Of a stretch of DNA of 64,000 nucleotides, positions 34,482 to 44,394 are shown piece by piece (the first letter of the stretch is position 1; the number at the start of each line of letters is the position of its first letter). The notes under the pieces were generated by a model. The model did no database searches and had not been told where the DNA came from. It worked only from the letters and a program-made list of their open reading frames with translations. Source of the stretch: Fibrobacter sp. UWB5 (GTDB lineage: Bacteria > Fibrobacterota > Fibrobacteria > Fibrobacterales > Fibrobacteraceae); NCBI RefSeq assembly GCF_002210295.1, contig NZ_MWQH01000001.1, forward strand, positions 124,001-188,000. The letters run 5' to 3'. A program made the position numbers and the translations under genes.

Positions 34482-37469
34482 ATGAATATCCTAGTCTATT
34501 TCCTGTTTGCCCTGTCCGGGTTTGCGGGCCTGATTTACGAAGGCTCGTGGGCTCGTTACCTTAAACTCTTCTTGGGGCATTCTAGCTACGGCCAGGTGCT
34601 CACGCTCTGCATTTACATGGGCGGCCTTGCCATAGGCAGCTTTATTGCGGGCAGGATGGTCGAGAAAACCAAGCGACCGCTCTTGGGATACGGCTTGGTG
34701 GAACTGGCTATCGGTATTGGCGGTGTTGCATACCACCCGCTGTACATTTGGCTTACCGGAATATTCTACGATTCTGCATGGACCGCTTCGCTTACGCCGC
34801 GCGGTGCAGAAATCGCGAAGGTTGCGCTTGCGACGGGCTCTACGCTCCCGATTGCGATTGCGGTGGGCATGACGTTCCCCTTTATTGCTGCGGGACTTAT
34901 GCGCAAGAGTGGCGCCGAAGTTTCGCTCCCGATGCTTTACTTTACCAACAGCTTGGGCTCGGCCATCGGTATTCTGGCGACAAGCTACCTGTTGATTCCT
35001 GAAATCGGTAACCATGCTACCTTGTGCGTGGCGGCCTCTATCAACTTCTTGCTGGCTGCCGTGTTCAGCTTTATCGGTATTGCGACTTCGCCGGTGCCGC
35101 CTAAAGATGACGATGCGCCCGAAGTTCATGACGAAGACTACGTGGCCGAACACAAGCTTGCCATGCCGCCAAAGAACACTTGGTTCTGGATTGCGGCGAT
35201 TACGGGCCTTACTTCGTTTGTCTATGAAATTGTCTGGATCCGTTTGCTGTCGCTGTTGCTGGGCTCTTCGAGCCATAGCTTTGACCAGATGCTTTCGGCC
35301 TTTATCTTGGGCCTTGCGCTGGGCTCTGCAGTGAGCGGCAAGCTGCTTAAGAAAGACAGCTTGATTGTGCTTTCGATGGCGCAGATTTTCATGGCCTTCT
35401 TCGCGCTTTGCACGCTGTACTTCCATCAGCCCTTCTGGGGCATGATGAACGAGGCGAACCAGATTTTCAATCCGACCTCTGACGGTTACGTTTGCTGGAG
35501 CCTGTTCAAGTATGCGCTTTCGATGCTGTGGATGATTCCCACGAGTTTCTTTGCCGGCATGACGCTCCCGCTGATCACCTTGATTCTGACTCGCGCCTTC
35601 AAGAGCGAAGCCCCGATTGGCAAGGTCTACGGCTGGAATACGCTGGGCTCTATCATCGGTTCTGCAGGCGGTGGCCTTGTGCTGTTGCCGCTTTTGCAGC
35701 TCAAGGGCGCTCTTGTGACGGCAGCATTGCTTGACTTTGCAATTGGTTTCTTGCTGCTGGTGATTTACCGCAAGCGCTTCCGCTACAGCGTGATGTTCTA
35801 CATCATGGTGTGCGTGATGATCATGCCGGCAGTCTTTGTAAAATTCGATCCGTCGCTCATTACCTCGGGCGTGTTCCGCAGTTACAAGAACATGCACCCT
35901 AACGAAAAGATTCAGGTGATTGACGGAAAGACCGCAACGATCAGCTTCCACGAATCGCCGGTGCATTACTACGTGAAGACGAACGGTAAGGCCGACGCGA
36001 GTATGAGCAAGGACCGCGAATCTCCGATTTCGAGCGATGAACTGACACAGGCCGCCACCGCCTTCATGCCGATGGCCGTGAAGACGGAACCGTATGATGC
36101 CGCCATGGTTGGCTTCGGTAGCGGCATGGGAGCGCATTACTTGCTTGCAGACCCGTTGCTCAAGGACTTTGACTGCGTAGAAATTGAGCAGGCCATGATG
36201 GATTTGGCGAGGGGATTCTATCCGTGGAATTACCGCGGCTACGATGACCCGCGCATTCACATCTTTATTGATGATGCGACCACGTTCTTCCATACGAACC
36301 GTCGTCAGTACGACATGATTATCAGCGTGCCCTCTAACCCGTGGGTGAGCGGTGTGGCTGGACTCTTTGCACATGAATTCTATGCCAAGATGCGCCGCTA
36401 CATGAAACCGGGTGCTCTCTGGGTGCAGTGGATTCAGACTTATGAATTCAACGACTTGATGTTCCTGAATATCTTGAAGGCGCTCGATACAGTATTCCCG
36501 TACGTAAGCTTGTACAAGTCGACCGATGAACCTGACATCATCATGATTGCGAGCGACCAGCCGGTATTCCAGAAGGGCATTGGGCGTTTCTCCACCGATA
36601 CCGCACTTGTGGCCGAATTCAAACGCATTCACCGCGATCCGGAATTCTTTGGCGAAAGGAATTTCCTGTTCACGAATAAGATGCTTAAATCTCTGCTTGA
36701 AGGCGTGAAGCCGAATAGCCTGTTTATTCCGATGGTCGACAACAAGGCTGAAGAAGCCCGCTTCGTTCACTCCGAAGCGCACATCGTGGATGTTTTTGAC
36801 AGCTGCGAAGTCTGCTGGCAGCAGTACTTGGATCCCGAAGACTACAAGCTCCGTCGCCCCGCTCGCGTGAAGGCGATGCTTGCCGAGCCGAAGGATGAAT
36901 TCAAGAAGACTGCCTTGCTTTCTTACATGCAAGAACTTGAAGCGGCAGCGGCCAAGGATTCGTTCTCTCGCGTGCTTGTCAAGGTCGATACGATTGCCCA
37001 GGGCGACAGCGTTATCTTAGATAGCGTCGTGTCTGAAAATCCGCGCCTAGTCGAACTTGAAGCGTCTATAGGTTATCAGAAGTTCCGCGAAAACTTTGTG
37101 GAATGGATTCGCAAGGTTCCGATTGAATGCCGCGATTCTGACGAGGTTTACATGAAGGCGATGGATCTTGTTTCCATGAATGCTTTCCCGCGGGCCTTCG
37201 CCGACGAATTCGGAATTCTCGAGGCTGCCCGTCAGGGTGTTTACAAGCAGGCTGCCCTTTTGATTGCGAACTTCTTTGACCGCTACGAGATGAACGACAT
37301 GGGCGACATATTCCTGCGTAACTGCATCGTGCTTTCGCTCCTTGCAGGCGAACCGGAACTTGCCGATGCAATCTACAAGAATGTCATCCAGAAGAACGAA
37401 GACTTCTTCGCCGTCGAAAAGCGCCTGATTGAGCGCGAAATCCAGCAACTCAGAAGAAAGCTCCAGTAG
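34482..37469 (+). CDS. Fused membrane protein with spermidine-synthase-like domain
   Basis: This 995-residue protein joins about twelve membrane segments (1-455, two similar halves each opening with a GFAGLIYEGSWARYL/GLTSFVYEIVWIRLL block) to a class I methyltransferase fold like spermidine synthase (about 480-690). The latter has VGFGSGMGAHYLL (543-555), an acidic VEIEQ (566-570), DDATTF (597-602) and NPWVSGVAGLF. A C-terminal region of about 300 residues is not recognised. Such fused 'spermidine synthase-like' proteins are common in anaerobes and Chloroflexi, but their reaction is mostly unproven, so polyamine synthesis should not be assumed. Confidence 0.8.
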   Translation: MNILVYFLFALSGFAGLIYEGSWARYLKLFLGHSSYGQVLTLCIYMGGLAIGSFIAGRMVEKTKRPLLGYGLVELAIGIGGVAYHPLYIWLTGIFYDSAWTASLTPRGAEIAKVALATGSTLPIAIAVGMTFPFIAAGLMRKSGAEVSLPMLYFTNSLGSAIGILATSYLLIPEIGNHATLCVAASINFLLAAVFSFIGIATSPVPPKDDDAPEVHDEDYVAEHKLAMPPKNTWFWIAAITGLTSFVYEIVWIRLLSLLLGSSSHSFDQMLSAFILGLALGSAVSGKLLKKDSLIVLSMAQIFMAFFALCTLYFHQPFWGMMNEANQIFNPTSDGYVCWSLFKYALSMLWMIPTSFFAGMTLPLITLILTRAFKSEAPIGKVYGWNTLGSIIGSAGGGLVLLPLLQLKGALVTAALLDFAIGFLLLVIYRKRFRYSVMFYIMVCVMIMPAVFVKFDPSLITSGVFRSYKNMHPNEKIQVIDGKTATISFHESPVHYYVKTNGKADASMSKDRESPISSDELTQAATAFMPMAVKTEPYDAAMVGFGSGMGAHYLLADPLLKDFDCVEIEQAMMDLARGFYPWNYRGYDDPRIHIFIDDATTFFHTNRRQYDMIISVPSNPWVSGVAGLFAHEFYAKMRRYMKPGALWVQWIQTYEFNDLMFLNILKALDTVFPYVSLYKSTDEPDIIMIASDQPVFQKGIGRFSTDTALVAEFKRIHRDPEFFGERNFLFTNKMLKSLLEGVKPNSLFIPMVDNKAEEARFVHSEAHIVDVFDSCEVCWQQYLDPEDYKLRRPARVKAMLAEPKDEFKKTALLSYMQELEAAAAKDSFSRVLVKVDTIAQGDSVILDSVVSENPRLVELEASIGYQKFRENFVEWIRKVPIECRDSDEVYMKAMDLVSMNAFPRAFADEFGILEAARQGVYKQAALLIANFFDRYEMNDMGDIFLRNCIVLSLLAGEPELADAIYKNVIQKNEDFFAVEKRLIEREIQQLRRKLQ

Positions 37470-37501
37470 CTACTGGATAAGTCTAAATTAATGTAAACAG
37501 A

Positions 37502-37531
37502 ATGAAACCCGGACCTTGCCGGGTTTCATTT
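37502..37531 (+). terminator. Terminator of the spermidine-synthase-like gene
   Basis: Eleven-pair stem ATGAAACCCGG-ACCTTG-CCGGGTTTCAT (37502-37529) and T-rich sequence. Confidence 0.85.
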
Positions 37532-37577
37532 GTTGTTTTATCTTTGTGGTAAGAATACTTTGTTAGAAGGAGGAATC

Positions 37578-40202
37578 GTGAGACGATTGTTTTTGGTGGC
37601 GGCCCTCAGTTTTGCGGCGGTATCGTTTGCAATGAACTATACGGGCAATGTGTATGTAAAAAAATCTGTCCGTGTCTCGGAATTTTTGTATCTGTCCGTT
37701 GGCTGTACGGCAAAAAATGATAGCGGTGTGGTCAAGGCTATCGGTACAAGTGATATCCCTATTTCGAGCAGGGATGAGTATGGGTGGTTTTTTGGATCGG
37801 TCAAATCGCTCCTTCAGGGTGACACAATTGCCCCGTTCTGTTTTTACAGAAGCATTCTCGATAGCACGGCAAAGAGGGTTGTCGACGATGAGGGCTATGC
37901 GAGCTACGTTTACGAAAAATCCTACCAGTCCTCAAGAATCTTCACTGCAAAGGATTTTGATAATCACGAAGACCTCTATATCGACTTTGACAAAGGCGAC
38001 CTGATGTATAAGGATCTCTCTGCTCCGACGGTATTCTTCAAGGCGCCGGATTATTGGGGAACAAGTTACGTCATTGCTAATAACGAGTCGGTCAAACTCC
38101 AGAAAAAGACAAGTGATGGGTGGTTCGTTGCCCATGACGAACTGAAGGTCCCGTATATCAGGGCGAATGTCAAGTTGGATACAGTCGTTAGCTATACTGT
38201 GCCTGATTCAGTACCATATAGGGAAACGGTTTACGATACTCTTTCTGCGGATACGCTTTATAGAGCTCTTAATGGGAAGATTGCGTTTACCAATGGTGCA
38301 GTGCGCTATGTTTATGCAGAAGAATTCAGTGTGAGCGATGGTAGCTATGGCTACTACGTCTCCAAGCTTGGTATAGACCTTTCTTTGTACGATAGCGATT
38401 CTATTTATGTCTTCGAAAATCCCAAGAAGGAACATTCCACACTGGTGCGCACAAAGGCTCCGGAACAAGTGTATAGTGTGCATGTGCTTCCGCCCCAAAC
38501 CGCAGATTGGTTTGGTGAAATTCCGGTAATCGTGAATGGAACTTCTGGCGTAAAGTCTACGGTGAAAGTCTATGACAGAAATTGCGGTTGGTTTACATCG
38601 GTCTTCTTTGAAGAATCCATTCCGACGAATGCTTCTTTTGTCGGAAAAGAAAACTCTGCGCTTTCGTTTGCCAAAGGCTTGAATCTTGATTCGTTGTTTA
38701 AGGCTCAGAAGACGACAGAACTCTTTTATGTTGCAAACGATTTGACCAAGACATTCTGGTATAATAAAAATCCTGAAGTAAATGGAATCTGCTCGGTGGA
38801 ACTGCAGGGAATTGTCTATGATACCGATGCTAGTCTTCATCCGGCGTTCTCCTGCTATTCTCAGGGCGGCGAAGGTTGCCAGGCTCTCTCGGGTACTGCC
38901 GCTCAGGATGTCGATAAGACTGTTGCCATGGAGGCGATCAATGCTTGTATTGGTGTGACGCCTGGGATTGTAGACAGTGTCCTTGGCGCAGACAATAAGC
39001 CGGTCCTTTCTAAAACGGGTGAAAAGTGCTTTATCAAGTCGGAATACTTTAACCAGTTGTTTAATCCGACCGAAGGCGTAAACGAAACGACTTGCTCGGC
39101 AATTCCGTTTATGCTCAATAATGAGGGCAAGTGGGAATTCTTGTCGGATGCATACACATCTCCTGGTGCACCTGTGATTGGCGGCTATTATCCTGTTGAA
39201 CAAACTGAGGATGCCGATGTTGTCGTGGGGAGCCCGGTTGCTGCTGCAAGAACTAAGCGCACCGCAGAAGGTCCCGTGTTTATTGGCTCGAAACTTCGAG
39301 CACTTGACTCGGTCGAAAATGTGTCGAAGATGAACGTGCTTTGCAAAGGCCCTGCGTGGGATAAGGGTATTGATTGCTCTGGACTTTTTGCCGATGGTGA
39401 AGACCTTACGGCGCCTCTTACAAAGTACTTGGGCGCACCGGAAACTGGAAGCGAACTTTGCGTATGGGGTTGGTCTTGCCCCATGGATGCTCCCGATGGT
39501 TGGCCGCTGTTCAAGGACTATGAAACGCTTGTTGGTGGTGCTGGAATAAATGCGTCCGCGATGTCTTTTGAAACGAGATGGTTCTCTCCGAAAGTTGGGC
39601 GTAACCAACATTTCTGTTTCGAAAGCCATGCCAAGTTTACTTATAAGAAAGGTCAAAAGTTCGGTGTCCGTGGAGATGACGATATCTGGATCTTTATCGA
39701 TGGAAAACTTGTAATCGACTTGGGTGGTACGCATTTGGCGGCTCCTGGTTATGCTGACCTTTCCCGCGTGAAGGGTAAGAACGGGGAACCTTTGGTTGTC
39801 GGAAAATCCTACGACATCGATATCTTCTTCTGTGACCGTCGCACCACCATGAGCAACATGAATATCTTCAGCAATTTCTACCTGGACCAGTCCGAGACGA
39901 TTGAAAAGATGAAGCCTTGCAAGGTGGACGTGAAGAATATCTTTGATGACGATTCGCTTTCGGGTCACACGGTTGTACAGCGTAGTGTTGTACTGCCTGC
40001 GAAGATTGACGTTGCCGTTGAAGGCCGACTTGCCACTGTTTCCGGTGTAAAGCCCGGTTCGGAATTGACCTTGATGGATATGCAGGGCCGCGTGATCGGC
40101 CGTTACCTTGCCTCGACTGCGAACGTGAAGATCGAAATCCGCAATGCAGGCCGCTATATCCTGAAGACGAAGTCTGGACTGCTGCCGTTCACCATCAAGT
40201 AA
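37578..40202 (+). CDS. Secreted fibro-slime-domain protein
   Basis: The GTG at 37578 is chosen because GGAGGA precedes it and a signal peptide follows (VRRLFLVAALSFAAVSFAMN). The 874-residue product is secreted. A fibro-slime domain (TIGR02148) spans about 640-780: NQHFCFESHAKFTYKKGQKF, RGDDDIWIFIDGKLVIDLGG, HLAAPGYADLS, YDIDIFFCDRRTTMSNM. The domain occurs in adhesion or surface-slime proteins of Fibrobacter and Dictyostelium. The last 80 residues (SELTLMDMQGRVIGRYL ... GLLPFTIK) look like a T9SS C-terminal domain. Adhesion to plant fibre is a plausible role but is inferred. Confidence 0.85.
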   Translation: MRRLFLVAALSFAAVSFAMNYTGNVYVKKSVRVSEFLYLSVGCTAKNDSGVVKAIGTSDIPISSRDEYGWFFGSVKSLLQGDTIAPFCFYRSILDSTAKRVVDDEGYASYVYEKSYQSSRIFTAKDFDNHEDLYIDFDKGDLMYKDLSAPTVFFKAPDYWGTSYVIANNESVKLQKKTSDGWFVAHDELKVPYIRANVKLDTVVSYTVPDSVPYRETVYDTLSADTLYRALNGKIAFTNGAVRYVYAEEFSVSDGSYGYYVSKLGIDLSLYDSDSIYVFENPKKEHSTLVRTKAPEQVYSVHVLPPQTADWFGEIPVIVNGTSGVKSTVKVYDRNCGWFTSVFFEESIPTNASFVGKENSALSFAKGLNLDSLFKAQKTTELFYVANDLTKTFWYNKNPEVNGICSVELQGIVYDTDASLHPAFSCYSQGGEGCQALSGTAAQDVDKTVAMEAINACIGVTPGIVDSVLGADNKPVLSKTGEKCFIKSEYFNQLFNPTEGVNETTCSAIPFMLNNEGKWEFLSDAYTSPGAPVIGGYYPVEQTEDADVVVGSPVAAARTKRTAEGPVFIGSKLRALDSVENVSKMNVLCKGPAWDKGIDCSGLFADGEDLTAPLTKYLGAPETGSELCVWGWSCPMDAPDGWPLFKDYETLVGGAGINASAMSFETRWFSPKVGRNQHFCFESHAKFTYKKGQKFGVRGDDDIWIFIDGKLVIDLGGTHLAAPGYADLSRVKGKNGEPLVVGKSYDIDIFFCDRRTTMSNMNIFSNFYLDQSETIEKMKPCKVDVKNIFDDDSLSGHTVVQRSVVLPAKIDVAVEGRLATVSGVKPGSELTLMDMQGRVIGRYLASTANVKIEIRNAGRYILKTKSGLLPFTIK

Positions 40203-40225
40203 GATTTGCTGAATGCAAAAAAGAA

Positions 40226-40249
40226 AGGAGCCTTGCGGCTCCTTTTTTA
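40226..40249 (+). terminator. Terminator of the fibro-slime gene
   Basis: AAGGAGCC-TTGC-GGCTCCTT (40226-40245) followed by T. Confidence 0.9.
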
Positions 40250-40293
40250 ATTGCTTTGTCGTAAAACCGTGCGGTCTTTCTGTGAGTAACAAA

Positions 40294-40313
40294 CGCCTCG
40301 TATTAACGAGGCG
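40294..40313 (-). terminator. Terminator for the minus-strand outer-membrane gene
   Basis: CGCCTCG (40294-40300), six bases, CGAGGCG (40307-40313); on the minus strand it is followed by a GTTTGTT tract. Confidence 0.6.
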
Positions 40314-40374
40314 TGGTTACGAGAGCGAGGTGATATCACATTTTCAATTATGTGATAGAACCGAGCAGTCTTTA

Positions 40375-41187
40375 TTAGAACATGAAGTTTATACCGAGAG
40401 TGGTATAGAACGTGTTGAGCGAAGAATCATAGAAGGCTTCTTCGGCAACCAGCGTCTTGTTCAGGAGGCTCGTGAAGCACTGTACCACGCGGATATCCAC
40501 GCTGACCCAGCGGGTGAGCATGTAACCGATGTCGAGGGCACCGCCCACTTCCATACCGGAGGTAGCGACCGTATTGTCACGCTTGCCACCGCTGGTCTTG
40601 AATTCAGACGAACCGTTCAGCTTGAGGCCCATGTTGATACCCAGGCCCACGTAGAAGTCGTAATCTTCGAAGGTGTAGCGGAAGATAATCGGAATTTCGA
40701 ACATGAAGAGATCGATGCTTGCTTCGTTGGTGTAAGCATCCATGTCTTGTTCGTAGGTGTAATGTCTGTAGTTGAAGGTCAGTTCGGGCACGAGGCTCAA
40801 GTTCTTGACCATGAAGTTCATCTTGAGCAGAAGGCCGCCACCGCCCTGGTAGCCGATCTTCCAGCCGTCAGAGTTTTCGCCAAAGAAGGTGTTGATACCG
40901 CCCTGGGCGCGAATACCGAGCAAAACGGCACGCTGGAAACCTTCGTTACGCATGCGGTTGATTTCGGATTTCTTGGTCGTTTCGGCCTTGTAACGAGCGT
41001 ATGCGCTGGCGTATTCTTCGTCGTTCGCAAATTCGCTGTCGGTAGAGCCGTCGTACGACTGGTCGTCGCCGGAACTTTGGGCAGAGGGGGCTGTAGCCCA
41101 ACCTTCATCATCATCATCTTGAGCCATGGCGGGCATCGAAAATGCCAGAGCCATGGCGAAAGCAACACTCAATCTCTTAAAATCCAT
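40375..41187 (-). CDS. Outer-membrane beta-barrel protein, paralogue 1
   Basis: This 270-residue protein has a signal peptide (MDFKRLSVAFAMALAFSMPAMAQ), an acidic segment (DDDDE, DDQSYDGS), then alternating amphipathic beta strands ending in F (GVLLGIRAQGGINTFFG-type, SLVPELTFNYRHYTYE, DFYVGLGINMGLKL, FYTTLGINFMF). This is the pattern of outer-membrane barrels in Fibrobacterota and Bacteroidota, with a C-terminal aromatic residue for BAM. It is paralogous to the next gene upstream (shared VD/L-R-V-Q-F-T-L-L block). Function is unknown. Confidence 0.75.
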   Translation of the reverse strand: MDFKRLSVAFAMALAFSMPAMAQDDDDEGWATAPSAQSSGDDQSYDGSTDSEFANDEEYASAYARYKAETTKKSEINRMRNEGFQRAVLLGIRAQGGINTFFGENSDGWKIGYQGGGGLLLKMNFMVKNLSLVPELTFNYRHYTYEQDMDAYTNEASIDLFMFEIPIIFRYTFEDYDFYVGLGINMGLKLNGSSEFKTSGGKRDNTVATSGMEVGGALDIGYMLTRWVSVDIRVVQCFTSLLNKTLVAEEAFYDSSLNTFYTTLGINFMF

Positions 41188-41302
41188 AGTCTAATTATAA
41201 TAAAAGGGCACGTAAGGTCCGCCTATAAAATAAATTCTAGGACCTAAAATAGTGCCGAAATTTTTGTTTACTTATAAGGGGGCGTAACGAAATGCCCCGA
41301 TT

Positions 41303-42346
41303 TTAGAGCAGGAACGTTGCGCCGAAGCCTACATGCATGGTGTAGAGCTTGGAATGCATCAGGGAGGATTCTGCGATCAGGTCAAGATCCAACAGATTTG
41401 TAAAGTTTTGGATAACTCGGAGGTCCAAGACAAGCCAGCGGTTGATGGCGCAGCCTACGTCAAGAAGGGCGCCGATTTCCACGCCCACGGTCGGTATGGT
41501 GTTGGAACGGGTTTCCTTCATCCTGGTGCCGGCAAAGTTGATCGTCTGCTCGTTTTCGGAATCGCCGCTCATCTTTAGGCCGAGGTTGGCGCCTACGCCG
41601 ATAAAGAATCCGTCTTCGTCGAAAACGAACTGGGCGATGACCGGGATTTCAAAAAGCATTTCATTGATTGTAGCGTCGTTCTTGCTGTAGGTCTTTTCGT
41701 CGCTGTCGGTGTCAATTTGCTTGTATTCGGATTTGCCTTCGTAGCCGTAATGGCGGAAGCTGAAGTTGAGTTCGGTAGATACGGCAAAGGAACGGCCGAG
41801 CGGAAGCTTGGCCATGATGCCTGCGCCGAGTTCGGGACCGATGTTCCAGTCGCTGGCCTTGCTGCCGAGGTTCTTGTTGATGCCGACCTGGGCGCGGACG
41901 CCGAACTGCATGCCCTTGGAGAAGCCTTCTTTACGGGCGCGGTAATCGGCGGCATTTTCTTCGATGTAGTGCGAAGACTCGTCGTCTTCTTCGTCGATAT
42001 TCGTGGTGGCGACTTCCGGAGCTTCGTCCTCTTCTTCTTCGTCATCGCTATCGGTAGTGGTAGTAGCGGCGGCGGTTGTGTCGGCTGGGGCTTCTTCTGT
42101 GGAGGTGGGCCAGGGCTCTTCTTCGGTCGTGGAGCCGTTGTCGCTGTAAGAATAGCTCGTACTGTCTTCGTCTTCGCTCGGGGCGGCTTGATCGGCAGAT
42201 ACGTACCCGCATCCGTCGCCTGTGCAGTTGGGGTCGGGTATCTCGCCGGAGCCTTCGAAATCGCCTTGCGCGAATGCGTTAGCGACTGCCAGAGAACCTG
42301 CGAGAATTGCAATAGCGAAGCGGTTAGACAGCGAAAATGTTTTCAT
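41303..42346 (-). CDS. Outer-membrane beta-barrel protein, paralogue 2
   Basis: This 347-residue protein opens with a signal peptide (KTFSLSNRFAIAILAGSLAVANAFA) and a long acidic, Thr/Ala-rich segment with runs such as DDEEEEDEAPE (about 60-130). A beta-barrel of about 210 residues follows, like paralogue 1: AVSTELNFSFRHYGYEG, DGFFIGVGANLGLKM, VLDLRVIQNFTNLLD and a final YTMHVGFGATFLL. The acidic stretch may bind Ca2+ or keep the domain soluble before assembly. The two copies (115 bases apart, same strand) look like a tandem duplication that then diverged in the N-terminal part. Confidence 0.75.
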   Translation of the reverse strand: MKTFSLSNRFAIAILAGSLAVANAFAQGDFEGSGEIPDPNCTGDGCGYVSADQAAPSEDEDSTSYSYSDNGSTTEEEPWPTSTEEAPADTTAAATTTTDSDDEEEEDEAPEVATTNIDEEDDESSHYIEENAADYRARKEGFSKGMQFGVRAQVGINKNLGSKASDWNIGPELGAGIMAKLPLGRSFAVSTELNFSFRHYGYEGKSEYKQIDTDSDEKTYSKNDATINEMLFEIPVIAQFVFDEDGFFIGVGANLGLKMSGDSENEQTINFAGTRMKETRSNTIPTVGVEIGALLDVGCAINRWLVLDLRVIQNFTNLLDLDLIAESSLMHSKLYTMHVGFGATFLL

Positions 42347-42407
42347 GCTTTTAATTATACAAAAATTTTTTTTGAGAATGCGTAAAACTTTTTATTTTTG
42401 GGAACGT

Positions 42408-44237
42408 ATGCCGATTCTTTCTGCCCAGAACCTTCTTTTACGCATTGGGGCGAATGCACCCCTGCTCGATAACGTGAGCTTTGACATCGAGGCCGGCGAC
42501 CGGATTTGTCTGGTCGGCCGCAATGGTTGCGGCAAGAGCACTTTGTTGAAAGTGCTCTCGGGCGAGGCCGAGGTGCAGTCGGGCGATATCGTCAAGAAGT
42601 CGGGCCTCAAGATTTCGCGCATGATTCAGGAAATTCCGGCTCATATCGAGGGCACGGTCCGCGACGTGGTGATGCAGGGGGTGCTTGCCGATGGCACCCA
42701 TGATACCCACGCCGAGGCGATTCTGGGCAAAACAGGGATAGACGCCGAGGCCTTGTACGACAGCCTGAGCGGTGGTCAAAAACGCCGTGTGCTTTTTGCC
42801 CAGGCGCTGGCCCAAGACCCGGACCTGTTGTTGCTGGATGAACCGACCAACCATTTGGACATTCCGGCTATCCAATGGCTCGAAGGAATCGTGACCCGCC
42901 TGAATTGCGCCCTGCTTTTTGTAAGCCATGACCGCACCTTTGTGCGCCGGGTGGCTACCCGTATTTTTGACTTGGACCGCGGCCGCGTTCGTAGCTGGGA
43001 TTTCCCCTACGACAAGTTCGTGCAGTTCAGGGACCAGGCCCTGGCCGAAGAAGACAAGGCGAATGCACTTTTCGACAAGCGCCTGGCCGAAGAAGAAGTC
43101 TGGATTCGCAAGGGAATCCAAGCGAGGCGGACCCGGAACGAGGGCCGCGTGCGCGCGCTCATTAAAATGCGTGAAGAACGTGCAGCGCGCCGCACCCGAA
43201 CGGGCAACGTGAACATGCAGATTACCGAGGCGGACCGTTCGGGTCGCCTGGTGGCACGCCTCACTGACGTGAGCTATTCCTATGACGGTGCGCCCCTCAT
43301 TAGCAGTTTTTCGACGGAGGTTTCCCGCGGAGACCGCATTGGAATCGTGGGCCCGAATGGCTCGGGCAAGACGACTCTCTTGCGCCTGATTTTGGGCGAA
43401 CTCACTCCCGATACCGGCGATATCCGCCTGGGCACGAACCTGCAGGTCGCCTATTTTGACCAAATGCGTACCCGCCTCCGCGAAGACAAGTCGCTGGTAG
43501 AAAACATTGCCGACGGCCAGCAGTACGTGATGCTGAACGGCGTCAAACGTCATGTGTTAAGTTATCTGCAAGACTTCCTTTTCTCGGCGGATCGCGCCCG
43601 TGGCCCGATCAGTGCCCTGAGTGGCGGAGAACGTAACCGCCTGCTGCTCGCGTGCCTATTCAGTCACCCGAGTAATGTGCTCGTGCTTGACGAACCCACC
43701 AACGACTTGGATATGGAAACCTTGGACCTGCTCGCAGAACTCCTGGCCGACTACAAGGGAACCGTGCTTACCGTAAGCCACGACCGCGCCTTCCTGGATT
43801 CCGTTGCGACAAGCATCTTGGCAATCGAAGACGGCGGAAACGTTTTTGAATCGGTGGGCGGTTACAGCGACTACGAAGCCAAGAAAAAAGTCCGCGATAA
43901 GGAAGCCGCAAACGCAGCCCGCATCGCTGCCGAAAAAGAAGCTGAAAAGCAGGCGAGGGCCGCGCAGAATTCCGGTGCGGCGCTACCTCAGAGTACCGGG
44001 GCTGCGGCCGCGAAAAAGAAAAAGCGCAGTTACAACGAAGAGCGCGAATACGCCGCCTTGCCCGAAAAAATCGAGAAACTGGAAGCCGAAATTTCCGAAC
44101 GCCAGACGGAACTTTCCAAGCCCGAGGTGTTCACCAACGCGGCCCGTATTGTGGAACTCCAAAAGGAAATCGCGGACCGCGAAGCCGAGCTCGAAAAGGC
44201 TTACGAACGCTACGAAGAACTTGATTCGCTAGGTTGA
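42408..44237 (+). CDS. uup: ABC-F family ATPase (Uup-like)
   Basis: This 609-residue protein has two ABC domains and no membrane segments. The first has GRNGCGKST, LSGGQKRR and LLLLDEPTNHLD; the second has GPNGSGKTT, LSGGERNR and VLVLDEPTNDLD. A charged linker rich in R/E (about 225-265) separates them. The C-terminal part (about 500-609) is an Ala/Lys linker plus a coiled coil (EKIEKLEAEISERQTELSKPEVF), as in Uup, which acts on DNA or ribosomes. ABC-F proteins act on ribosomes or DNA intermediates rather than in transport. ATG at 42408 follows GGGAA; in-frame starts further upstream are possible. Confidence 0.88.
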   Translation: MPILSAQNLLLRIGANAPLLDNVSFDIEAGDRICLVGRNGCGKSTLLKVLSGEAEVQSGDIVKKSGLKISRMIQEIPAHIEGTVRDVVMQGVLADGTHDTHAEAILGKTGIDAEALYDSLSGGQKRRVLFAQALAQDPDLLLLDEPTNHLDIPAIQWLEGIVTRLNCALLFVSHDRTFVRRVATRIFDLDRGRVRSWDFPYDKFVQFRDQALAEEDKANALFDKRLAEEEVWIRKGIQARRTRNEGRVRALIKMREERAARRTRTGNVNMQITEADRSGRLVARLTDVSYSYDGAPLISSFSTEVSRGDRIGIVGPNGSGKTTLLRLILGELTPDTGDIRLGTNLQVAYFDQMRTRLREDKSLVENIADGQQYVMLNGVKRHVLSYLQDFLFSADRARGPISALSGGERNRLLLACLFSHPSNVLVLDEPTNDLDMETLDLLAELLADYKGTVLTVSHDRAFLDSVATSILAIEDGGNVFESVGGYSDYEAKKKVRDKEAANAARIAAEKEAEKQARAAQNSGAALPQSTGAAAAKKKKRSYNEEREYAALPEKIEKLEAEISERQTELSKPEVFTNAARIVELQKEIADREAELEKAYERYEELDSLG

Positions 44238-44394
44238 CGGGTGCCAGGGTCGGACTTGCAGTCCTAGTCTGTTTCGAAAAGTTTACGTTTGTGGACAAAA
44301 AAGCACTACAATCGTGCTGTTCCAAGTTGCATTATATGCCCACAGAATATAGATTTGGAATGATGGTAATTTGGGAAATCATAAGAGGTCAAAT

